Below, in pieces: positions 32,592-41,995 of a DNA stretch of 64,000 bases; within the stretch, counting starts at the first letter, position 1, and every line of letters begins with the position of its first letter. A program made the position numbers and the translations under genes. The notes below the pieces were generated by a model. It ran no database searches and was not told the DNA's origin. It saw only the letters and a program-made list of their open reading frames with translations. The stretch is from Eustoma russellianum (taxonomy: Eukaryota > Streptophyta > Magnoliopsida > Gentianales > Gentianaceae). Where the stretch lies: NCBI GenBank assembly GCA_036186865.1, contig AP025056.1, positions 32,278,398 to 32,342,397 of the forward strand, read 5' to 3'.

Positions 32592-32862
32592 GTCTTATGG
32601 AGCGATTTGACTAGATAGTTTCTGTTAATTCTGGTTTTATTTCATTGGAGGTTAGATGGCTGCGACCATATACATTTGGGTATTCATGTTGTCTTTGACG
32701 TGTTGCTTTGATGATTTAGATTTATGAGATATGTTTCCGCACTTATTTCTCTTACGTCATTGATGATGTGTAAACGAGAGATGAGACGTCTTGTAGTCTT
32801 CTCAGTAAGCTACGACGGGTGTACCGGTTCGGATTCCGCTGTCCGGGTCGGGGCGCTACAGG

Positions 32863-32875
32863 TGGTATCAGAGTC
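32863..32875 (+). promoter_or_regulatory. Tekay-C primer binding site (tRNA-iMet)
   Basis: TGGTATCAGAG followed by TC, where the other copies have CC. It lies two bases after the LTR. The leader 32876-33135 contains CTTAAG/TTAAGT motifs and ends in TATTGCAG just before the gag ATG. Confidence 0.9.
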
Positions 32876-33135
32876 TAGGCTTCAGATCTACCTCGGAGAC
32901 CTAGGTTATGACATGTAGAGTCTTAAGATATGATCTTCCCCTTAAGTTGATCCTTAAGTCTAAGTATGCAATCTTAGATTTAAGTTTGATTGGGATGGAT
33001 GTGTGTACGAGCGCGATTAAGTGTAATCAATAATTGTAGTCCTTTTAATTTACGAATTTCACCTTGTATCACATTATGGACCCCAAGTATCTATTTTGGA
33101 ACTGCTAGACATTAATAAACGTGATATTGCAGAAA

Positions 33136-34210
33136 ATGCCTCCTAGACGTGACAACCAAGGAAATGGTGGCAATGGGAACAATGACCCACCACCACCACC
33201 TCCAGTACTAGTACCCCAAGCGTTGATTGATGCTATCACGGTAATAGCACAAGGGGTTGCTCAACAGCAGCAACAACCGCAACCACAGCCTCCACCGCCT
33301 CAGCATGGCATAAGGTACTATATTGGGGAAATGCGAAAGATGCATGCCCCAAACTTTGAAGGGACAACTGACCCAGAGGTGGCTGGGTTTTGGCTGGACG
33401 AAGTAGAGAAATGCTTCAGGCTAGTGCAAGTGCCTGAAGAACACAAGGTGGATGTGGCCACTCCTTTTCTGACTGGCAGAGCGAATGCATGGTGGAACGG
33501 CATTCTGCCCAAGATGACTCCTCCCATCCAGTGGAGTCAGTTTGTGAAGGCCTACAAAGACTACTACGTGCCTGAGACTGCCGTTTTGGAGAAGATGAGG
33601 CAGTTTGACAGATTTGAACAAGGGAGGATGACTATTTCTGACTATGCGGACAGGTTCCACGCCTTGGGCAAGTCACACCCTTGGTTTTAGAAAACAACAG
33701 AATGAAAATGCTGAAATTCGAAGAAGGGTTGAATCCCCGCATACGGACTGCAATAGCGGGGTCGAGCTTGAAGACTTTTGAGGAGATGCTGGATGCATGT
33801 TACCGTGTGGAGAGTGACATGCGTAGGTCACAGTCGAGAGAGGCCCGAGAGGAGACGAGCAAGAGGCCGAGAGTAGAATCAAGCGGAAGTAGACCCGGAC
33901 GTTGGGTCAAAATCCCTAGGAAGGTGCAAGCGGGGCCAGTGCAAAGGGCACCGCAACTAAACCAACCTGATCGGCAAGCACCTGCAGAATGCCCACACTG
34001 CCATAAAAGACACGTGGGCGAATGCTGGAAGGTAAGTGGAGCGTGCTTCAAATGTGGGAAGACGGGCCATAGAATTAAAGATTGCCCTGAATGGAATACT
34101 AAACCTCAGGCAGCAGCCGGGCCGGGCCCACAGCAGAGAGGCAGGCCCAATGCGAGAGTCCCATGCGATGACGGACGCTGAGGTACAGGAGGATGCCAAC
34201 GTCGTGACAG
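33136..34210 (+). pseudogene. Tekay-C gag (one frameshift)
   Basis: ATG 33136 (Met-Pro-Pro-Arg) opens a Pro/Gln-rich N-terminus. The Retrotrans_gag core follows (about 33330-33800) with Gly-Arg-Ala-x-x-Trp-Trp near 33476 and Tyr-Ala-Asp-Arg-Phe-His-Ala-Leu near 33645. A single base is missing near 33675, after which the next frame continues with the basic region and a CCHC knuckle at about 34044-34085. A second frame change near 34170 leads to Val-Val-Thr-G at 34210, the intron donor. Gag forms the particle that packages the RNA. Confidence 0.9.
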
Positions 34211-34317
34211 GTACAACTTAAGTTTAATAATAGTAGCCTAAGTTGAACTTTAGTCTTTTAAGTTGATGATTAAATATGTTTTATATGAGACCTTTATGTG
34301 ATGCATTTTCATGTTAG
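34211..34317 (+). other. Tekay-C intron 1 at the gag/protease border
   Basis: 107 bases from GTGACAG/GTACAAC to TTTTCATGTTAG/GTGTG, with stops in frame. Splicing gives Val-Val-Thr-Gly-Val-Ile-Leu-Val-Asn, contiguous with the protease. Tekay-B has an intron at the same codon and phase with unrelated internal sequence and different length (81 bases), the pattern expected of a true intron. Confidence 0.75.
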
Positions 34318-37300
34318 GTGTGATCTTAGTTAACCACGTGCCTGCAAACGTGTTATTTGATAGTGGCGCTAGCCACTCTTTCATTTCTAAGCGATTCGCC
34401 AAAGGACTCGACTGTCTACCCGAATGGCTTGAGAACCCATTTAGGGTACAGGCAGCAGGAGAACAAGTACTGATTTCTCACCATCAGTACAAAGACTGTG
34501 ATTTGGAATTAGGTGGGAAGCTCTTCTCAGTGACCTTAGTTTCCATTCCGATGAAGGACTTTGACATAATATTGGGCATGGATTGGTTGACCAAGAATCA
34601 TGCCAATATCGACTGTAAGCTCAAGAAAGTGACTCTCAAAGACCCTGAAATGAATGACGTCACTGTGCAAGGGAATACCAAGATAACCAAACCTCCAAGG
34701 AAAATATACATGACGGCGATTAAGGCCTTTAAGGCTTTACAGAAAGGAGCAGAGGGGTTTATGGTATATGCTCTAGATGCGAAGCAGGAGGTTACCTCTA
34801 TGGATCAGATTCCAGTAATCAATGAATTTAAGGACGTATTTCCGGACGACCTACCGGGAGTACCACCAACGAGAGAAGTGGAGTTCGAAATCAACTTGAT
34901 CCCTGGAGCAGAGCCTATATCCAAGGCACCTTATAGAATGGCTCCAGCTGAACTTAAGGAGCTAGAGGGGCAACTTCAGGAGTTGCTGGACAAGAAGTTA
35001 ATTCGCCCCAGTGTATCACCTTGGGGAGCTCCGGTTCTATTCGTAAAGAAGAAGGATGGCAGCATGAGGTTATGCATCGACTATCGGGAGTTGAACAAGA
35101 TCACCATTAAGAATAAATATCCTCTACCAAGGATCGAGGATCTATTTGATCAGCTAAAGGGAGCTAAATGGTTTTCAAAGATTGACCTCCGTCAAGGATA
35201 CCATCAGTTGCTTGTGAAAACCGGAGACGTACCTAAAACGGCTTTTCGGACTCGATACGGGCATTATGAATTCTTAGTGATGCCTTTTGGACTAACCAAT
35301 GCCCCAGCAGCTTTCATGGATTTGATGAACACTGTATTCCGAGAACAGTTAGACCAATTTGTAGTAGTGTTCATCGATGACATCTTGGTCTATTCCCCCG
35401 ACGAACAAGCTCATGCTGAACATTTAAGGGTGGTGTTGCAAATTCTGAGGCAACAAAGGCTCTATGCCAAATTCAGCAAGTGTGAGTTTTGGCTAAGAAG
35501 TGTAGCCTTCCTTGGTCACGTGATTTCCGAAGATGGGATCTCTGTGGATCCCAAGAAGATAGAAGCCATCACAGAATGGCCAAGACCTACAAACGTGACT
35601 GAAGTAAGAAGCTTTCTGGGCTTGGCAGGCTACTACAGGAAGTTCGTTGAGGGATTCTCAACGATAGCAGTACCAATGAGTCGACTTACGCAGAAGAAGA
35701 CTAAGTTCGAATGGACTGCTGAATGCGAGCAGAGCTTTACTGAGCTCAAGAAGAGGTTGACCACAGCCCCGGTGTTGGCACAACCCTCCGGCACCGATGG
35801 ATTCATGATTTATAGTGACGCATCCAAGAAAGGACTAGGTATGTACATCATTACAATTAATGCATTGTATATACTTAGGCTAGTCCTAAATCAACTTTCT
35901 GTTTATAGGTTGTGTCTTGATGCAAAATGAACGAGTCATATCGTACGCGTCAAGACAACTGAAACCGTATGAGCATAACTATCCGACGCATGACTTGGAG
36001 CTCGCAGCTGTGGTATTTGCTCTTAAGCTCTGGAGACACTATCTATATGGAGAGAAGTGTGCAGTATTCACTGATCACAAGAGCTTGAAATACCTATTCT
36101 CGCAGAAGGAGTTGAATATGAGACAAAGAAGATGGTTAGAGTTACTCAAGGACTATGACTTGACCATCAATTACCATCCAGGCAAAGCCAACAGAGTGAC
36201 GGACGCATTGAGCAGAAAGTCTAGCCACGCAAGACAGTCTCCATTGGAAAGAGAGATTGAAGAGTTTGATCTGGAATTGGTGGATTCAGTGGCAAATGTC
36301 CTCACAGCTTTGTCTATCAGCCCAGACTTGGTAGACCGAATCAAAGAGGCACAGTATGAGGACCCGGCACTGAAAGAGATCCGCGAAAAATTATCCACGG
36401 GACCGGTAAAGGATTTCAAGATGCGAGAAGATGGGAGTCTATGGTTCCAGAATCGGTTATGCGTGCCAAGTAAAGACGAGCTCCGAACGGAATTGCTCCG
36501 AGAAGCGCATAACTCAAGAATGTCCATCCACCCCGGAAGTACTAAGATGTATAAGGACCTCAAAAGAAACTATTGGTGGATAGGGATGAAAAGGTCAATA
36601 GCGGCATATGTTGAGAGATGTTTGATATGCCAACAAGTCAAAGCGGAACATCAACGACCTGGTGGTTTGATGAAGCCACTGGAGATTCCGGAATGGAAGT
36701 GGGAGCACGTGACGATGGATTTCGTAATGGGACTACCCAAGACCCGCAATGGAAACGAGATGATTTGGGTAATTGTGGATCGATTAACGAAGACGGCTCA
36801 CTTTATAGCCATGCCACATGGTACTTCGTATGAGAGGTTATCCAATATCTATGTGGATAACATTGTAAGTCTACATGGAGTCCCAGTCAGCATCGTATCG
36901 GACCGTGACCCCAAGTTCACCTCTAAGTTCTGGAGGGCATTCCAGAAAGCTATGGGTACAGAGTTAAGGATGAGCACAGCATACCACCCGCAAACGGATG
37001 GACAATCCGAGAGGACCATCCAAACATTGGAGGACATGTTGAGAGCATGCGCGTTGGACTTTAAAGGAAACTGAGATAGCATGTTGAAACTAATGGAGTT
37101 TTCATATAATAACAGCTATCACAGCGCAATTGGCATGGCGCCATTTGAAGCGTTATATGGGCGTAAGTGCAGGTCCCCGGTTTGTTGGGACGAAGTCGGA
37201 GAAAGGATGATCACTGCACCCGAATCGGTTGAGCAGACAGTGGAAAAGGTCAAGTTGATAAGGGAGAAACTCAAAGTGGCTCAAGATCGTAGTAAAAGTT

Positions 37301-37755
37301 GGGCTGACACCAAGAGACGACCGTTGGAGTTTGAGGAGGGCGATAAGGTTTACCTACGAGTTTCGCCAACTAAGGGAGTTGCAAGATTCGGAATGAAGGG
37401 AAAGTTAAGCCCTAGATATATTGGCCCTTACGAGGTTCTTGGTAAAGTTGGCGAAAGAGCATACAGACTCGCCTTACCTCTGAATTTGTCACAAGTCCAC
37501 AACGTATTTCATGTATCCCAACTACGGAAATACGTACCGGACCCGAGCCATGTCCTTGAAGCTCAACCCTTAGATGTGAAAGAAAACGTCACTTATGAAA
37601 AGCAGCCAATAAGGATTGTGGATAGAAAAGATCAAGTCCTACGACGTCGCGTCATTCCGTATGTCAAAGTTCAATGGAGTAACCATACGGAGCGTGAAGC
37701 CACGTGGGAGCTTGAAGAGCAAATGAAAGAGCTGTATCCACATCTCTTCCAATAA
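34318..37755 (+). pseudogene. Tekay-C pol: protease, RT, RNase H, integrase, chromodomain
   Basis: Exons 34318-35838 and 35909-37755. Protease has Leu-Phe-Asp-Ser-Gly-Ala-Ser near 34357. RT (about 34900-35500) has Phe-Ile-Asp-Asp near 35371. RNase H starts before the intron and resumes after it, with Thr-Asp-His-Lys-Ser near 36070. Integrase has a His/His/Cys/Cys finger (36508-36635) and a catalytic core with Met-Asp-Phe near 36715, Ser-Asp-Arg-Asp near 36898 and Glu near 37010. The C-terminus (about 37600-37740) is a chromodomain-like fold, which defines the lineage and can guide insertion to heterochromatin. One TGA at 37072-37074, where a Trp is expected, is the only break. Confidence 0.93.
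35839..35908 (+). other. Tekay-C intron 2 near the RT/RNase H border
   Basis: 70 bases with GTATGTAC at the start and TTTATAG at the end. Removal joins GGACTAG to GTTGTGTC, giving Gly-Leu-Gly-Cys-Val-Leu-Met, the normal RNase H entry sequence of chromoviruses. Left in, the frame stops soon after. The same site in Tekay-B has a 70-base insert with decayed acceptor. Confidence 0.8.
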
Positions 37756-37787
37756 GGTACGTCAGTTTCGAGGACGAAACTTTTTGT

Positions 37788-37800
37788 AAAGGGGGTGGGA
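37788..37800 (+). promoter_or_regulatory. Tekay-C polypurine tract
   Basis: AAAGGGGGTGGGA directly precedes the 3' LTR. It follows the conserved GTTTCGAGGACGAAAC motif (37766-37781), an interrupted palindrome, shared with Tekay-A and in altered form with Tekay-B. Confidence 0.85.
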
Positions 37801-38276
37801 TGTTATGCCCCGCACCCTCCGTGGAGTAGTTAAAAGACAAAGAAGGGTTTCACGGAAATTAATGATGGTCAACGGGAATTAATTAGACATTAATGAGAGG
37901 ATTAAATAGGAATTAATGAAGGAATTAATAATAGAATTTAAATATATTTAATTTAGAATTAAATAATTAAAGTTTATCCTTTAAGATAAATAGATAATAG
38001 TTATAATTTAGAAACACCAAACTTTCCCCCATCCCATATAAAAACTGACAGACGTCAGTTTTCTCTCTTACGCAGAGAAAACCGACGCTTCATCATCACC
38101 CTAGGCGACTTGGGAGGCCCTTCAACCCTAGGAGAAGAATTCCCTCACAAAGCCATCCAATCTTCATTCGATCTTTGTTTCGTCTTCGAGTAATCAAAGG
38201 CAAGTAATCTGTTTATAAGTTCTTACGATTTGCGAAAGAAAATCGGCCTATTTTGTTATCAAATTGGATCACCGTG

Positions 38277-39564
38277 CAGTAGATTCGTTCTTTGATTATT
38301 TGCATACGATCTATGTGATTTGCTTTCGAGATTTGGCCAATGTATATGGAAAAGTAATTGTTGTTATTGTTGATTATGTGAAATCATGCAAATCCCCACC
38401 CCGGTATCCCTTCTTGATGTGCTTGCGTGGTTGCGTGGGATTGAGAAAAGATGAGACCTTTGAGGGTTTAAAGGAGTTGGATGATTGCGTGGTAGGTTTG
38501 AATCGTGTATGTATGCGTATAAGTGTCTGAATCTATAGATTAAGCGTGAATGATAGCGGGGGTTAGGATTGGATTAAGTGGATTAACGTTGGACATGTGT
38601 GGTGTTTTTGGTTCTGCAGTGGTTGCAGAAAACGCAGAAAAAAGTTGGGGGTTACGCAGACATCGATCGATCGATGTCAGAGATCGATGTCCTCAGAAGG
38701 ACATCGATCGATCGATGTAAGGGTTGAGGAGAGATCGATGTCCTCAGCAGGACATCGATCAATCGATGTGCAAGAGGTTGGAGCGATCGATGTCCCCAGA
38801 CGGACATCGATCGATCGATGTGGGTTGAGCCTGAGAGATCGATGTCCTCAGAAGGACATCGATCGATCGAAGTGAGAGATCGATGTCCCCAGTTGGACTT
38901 CGATCGATCGATGTATAGGGCAGTAGATTCGTTCTTTGATTATTTGCATACGATCTATGTGATTTGCTTTCGAGATTTGGCCAATGTATATGGAAAAGTA
39001 ATTGTTGTTATTGTTGATTATGTGAAATCATGCAAATCCCCACCCCGGTATCCCTTCTTGATGTGCTTGCGTGGTTGCGTGGGATTGAGAAAAGATGAGA
39101 CCTTTGAGGGTTTAAAGGAGTTGGATGATTGCGTGGTAGGTTTGAATCGTGTATGTATGCGTATAAGTGTCTGAATCTATAGATTAAGCGTGAATGATAG
39201 CGGGGGTTAGGATTGGATTGAGTGGATTAACGTTGGACATGTGTGGTGTTTTTGGTTCTGCAGTGGTTGCAGAAAACGCAAAAAAAAGTTGGGGGTTACG
39301 CAGACATCGATCGATCGATGTCAGAGATCGATGTCCTCAGAAGGACATCGATCGATCGATGTAAGGGTTGAGGAGAGATCGATGTCCTCAGCAGGACATC
39401 GATCGATCGATGTGCAAGAGGTTGGAGCGATCGATGTCCCCAGACGGACATCGATCGATCGATGTGGGTTGAGCCTGAGAGATCGATGTCCTCAGAAGGA
39501 CATCGATCGATCGAAGTGAGAGATCGATGTCCCCAGTTGGACATCGATCGATCGATGTATAGGG
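38277..39564 (+). repeat. 644-bp tandem duplication within the Tekay-C 3' LTR
   Basis: Units 38277-38920 and 38921-39564 start with CAGTAGATTCGTTC and end after the stem-loop array at ATGTATAGGG. They differ at only a few sites (for example GATCAATC versus GATCGATC near 38757 and GGACTTCG versus GGACATCG near 38896). The 5' LTR has one unit. LTRs are identical at insertion, so the duplication happened afterwards. Confidence 0.95.
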
Positions 39565-40643
39565 GATGAAGTCCAGAAATTTTGTGGAAAATAGGGGAAG
39601 AAAGGGGGACGTTCGGGGAACCTTTGGGTGCCTTTAGAGACTTCTTAAGACCTGATTAAAGGTAGTCTAAGTCTTGGGAACATGACCTAGGATGGTGAAA
39701 CAATATTGGTGACTTCAATGGGTTCTCGAATCGAGTTTCAACGTGAAGGACTTAGATTGGCTAGGAGATGAATGTACGAGGTGTTTGAGAGTTCAATGAG
39801 GAATGGTTAGGGATATTTGCTTTGGGTTGTGAACCTTAGAGTCAAGATTAAGGGTTAGCGTGATGGTGGAAGCCTAAGTCATGATGTGTACGTTAGTGAA
39901 AACTTGTGTATGCTTGTACTTGCGCGTGTGTACATGAACTACTTATGTGAATTGCATACGAGAATGTGGAATGAGAATGAAATGAGGAGTCTTGCATCAT
40001 GGCACGTGCATTTGCATATTGATTTGGAAAGAAAGGTGCTTCGGCACAGATTTGCGAAGGTGACCTGCAATGTGAACCGGGATGGAAATTTAAGCCGGGG
40101 CGCATTGTAGGGCACAAAAGACTGTAACGTAAACCGGGATGGAAATATAAGCCGGGGCGCGTTACAGGGTATAAAGTTGTCTGTAATGCTACTCGGGATG
40201 GAAACATAAGCCGAGGTGCATTACAGGGTATAAAGTTGACTGTAACGTAAACCGGGATGGAAATATAAGCCGGGGCGCGTTACAGGGTATAAAGTTATAT
40301 GAAGTGACCGGGCATTATGTCATGCATTGCACTGTTTTAAAAGAGAAGGTGTTCATGCATAAGGGAATGTGTAGTGTAGTGCATATTTTGACATGCATCA
40401 CGAGAGTCAATGTGGTATGAACGGGTGTGGTACCTGATTGCCTATGAATTGTTAAATGTGAGTAAATTGTCGTACTTGCTTTACTGTGTATTCAAATTTA
40501 TATTTGGAAGTTTACAAGACATGTGCCCCTCAATTCCCTCAGTTTATCTATTACTCATGTCTTGCCATGTGATGATCCCGTATGTCTTATAAGCGGGTTA
40601 CTTGCTAGCATTTTTCGCTAAGGGTACTGCCTTTGATTTTGCA

Positions 40644-40709
40644 GATGAACCTAGTTATGATATGATTTTCATTGAGGATGACGGCGAGTGGGCAGAATGG
40701 GATGCATAG
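40644..40709 (+). other. Micro-frame, Tekay-C 3' LTR copy
   Basis: Same 21 codons as 32526-32591 after GATTTTGCAG. The one difference is a synonymous-position change (CCC to CCT... context CCTAGT), and the frame and stop are intact. Confidence 0.6.
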
Positions 40710-40983
40710 GTCTTATGGAGCGATTTGACTAGATAGTTTCTGTTAATTCTGGTTTTATTTCATTGGAGGTTAGATGGCTGCGACCATATACATTTGGGTA
40801 TTCATGTTGTCTTTGATGTATTGCTTTGATGATTTAGATTTATGAGATATGTTTCCGCACTTATTTCTCTTACGTCATTGATGATGTGTAAACGAGAGAT
40901 GAGACGTCTTGTAGTCTTCTCAGTAAGCTACGACGGGTGTACCGGTTCGGATTCCGCTGTCCGGGTCGGGGCGCTACAGAAAG

Positions 40984-41088
40984 AAAGGAGATGGCGGAAG
41001 GAACGCAAAGATCGGCGGTGGCGGCTACGCCGCCAGCCATAAAGGGGATCGCTCCGAGGGCATGGCCGCGGTTTTTTCCCTACTCATT
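40984..41088 (-). other. LINE-A 5' UTR, GC-rich, with upstream ATGs
   Basis: On the minus strand this is the far side of LINE-A, cut off by Tekay-C. It is GC-rich and contains two ATGs: the first opens 12 codons, and the second opens a frame that, joined across the Tekay-C site, overlaps the ORF1 start out of frame. The 5' end lies against a TA-rich run shared with the other end of LINE-A, which suggests a full-length insertion. Confidence 0.65.
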
Positions 41089-41144
41089 CAACATCATATA
41101 TATATATATATAGGTGAAGGACGGGCGGTACCGTCCGGTTGTTT

Positions 41145-41995
41145 TATTAATAAATGGCCATCACTTATGGCAGAGGAATACCGTGGTTACATAAAGCGCC
41201 TATGGTGGGAGACTCTCCCAAACTACACACTAAAGTAATAAACATCCAAAGAAATTGTAAACAAGAATAAAACAATACATTATAGGAAACAAAAAAGACA
41301 ACTAAGTTATGCTTGCGTTGGATCTGAGAAGAGGGTGCTGCATTCTCCAGTTGAGACCGCAGCCAGTCGTCTTGCATCCACCGCATCTCGCACCGCAGGA
41401 AGAAAACAATTGCTTTTAGAGCATCGTGTGGAATGCATAGAAGTGACATAATTGAATATACAAAATAAATTAAAAGTACCAATGTTGCTTTGGTCATAAT
41501 GGACCAAAGCAACCAATGTGAAAAACTGGCTGGTCTGTGTTTAGATGAACTGCCCCGGAACAAACGCATGATGTATCCTCGCCCAGTAAAAGCAGTGATT
41601 AGTAGAAAGACTATGGTAACATCAAAATAAGGAATGTAGTAAAGGCAGTCAATTTCGCATACCAAGGTTGCCTGAAGTCCGAAGACCACGGGCAACATGA
41701 ATCTAGCAGCACCAACCCGAGAGGGAGATTTAAAAATAAGGAAAGCCATAGGACATGAAAGAAACCATACCCATGTTGCCTGCATATAAGCAATGCTGGC
41801 AACCTTCCAATATGTAAAGCACGCCATTCGAAAACCAATGTCGGAGGGCATCCACAAGTGTATTTGTGTAATAGAATCCACGAACCAGCGAAGGAAGCGA
41901 CTCAGCAGATGTGTATACTGCTGTTGCAGGAAACATTCACCCATGCTGAGCTAAATGGTTTGCAACCATATTCAGTTTGCGAGGTATATAATGTA
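41145..41995 (-). other. LINE-B 3' UTR
   Basis: This follows the RNase H end (Val-Ala-Asn-His-Leu-Ala-Gln-His-Gly near 41950). A 259-codon hydrophobic frame (41944-41165) lies here but is out of register with ORF2 and has no frame-conserved partner in LINE-A or LINE-C. The terminal CTCTGCCATAAGTGA near 41165 matches LINE-A. Confidence 0.6.

Larger units (their letters stand above)
30327..32860 (+). repeat. Tekay-C 5' LTR (2,534 bp)
   Basis: The limits are set by the target duplication on the left and the primer site on the right. In order: promoter with TATA and hairpins (30563-30608), leader exon, GC-type donor (30726), a short Val/Gly-rich open stretch without known domains (30790-31092), a stem-loop array (31185-31440), a 59-bp array (31945-32185), an acceptor with micro-frame (32526-32591), the GGGTGTACCG box (about 32816-32825) and the end CGCTACA. 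Confidence 0.95.
30327..40978 (+). mobile_element. Tekay-C: complete, young Ty3 chromovirus
   Basis: The element is bounded by TGTTATGCCCCG and GGGGCGCTACA and flanked by the 5-bp target duplication GAAAG (30322-30326 and 40979-40983). It has an iMet primer site, gag, protease, RT, RNase H, integrase with chromodomain, polypurine tract and two LTRs. The LTRs differ at about 20 sites by eye over ~2.5 kb, plus one 644-bp duplication. Defects I see: a one-base shift in gag near 33675, a frame change near 34170 and a TGA at 37072-37074. It inserted into the LINE-A 5' UTR 28 bases before the ORF1 start codon. Confidence 0.95.
37801..40978 (+). repeat. Tekay-C 3' LTR (3,178 bp, carrying a 644-bp duplication)
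   Basis: Same ends and internal order as the 5' LTR. The extra length is explained exactly by a tandem duplication of 38277-38920. Promoter, donor, arrays, acceptor and micro-frame (40644-40709) are all present. Confidence 0.95.

Noticed and set aside
36171..36563. 130-codon minus-strand frame under the Tekay-C integrase
   Set aside because: Shadow of the plus-strand pol, which carries clear domains.
41165..41944. A 259-codon hydrophobic open frame after the LINE-B RNase H, looking like a membrane protein
   Set aside because: It is out of register with ORF2, and LINE-A (24749-25162) and LINE-C (to 57187) have hydrophobic frames here that do not align in frame. T-rich 3' UTR sequence gives Phe/Leu codons by chance.
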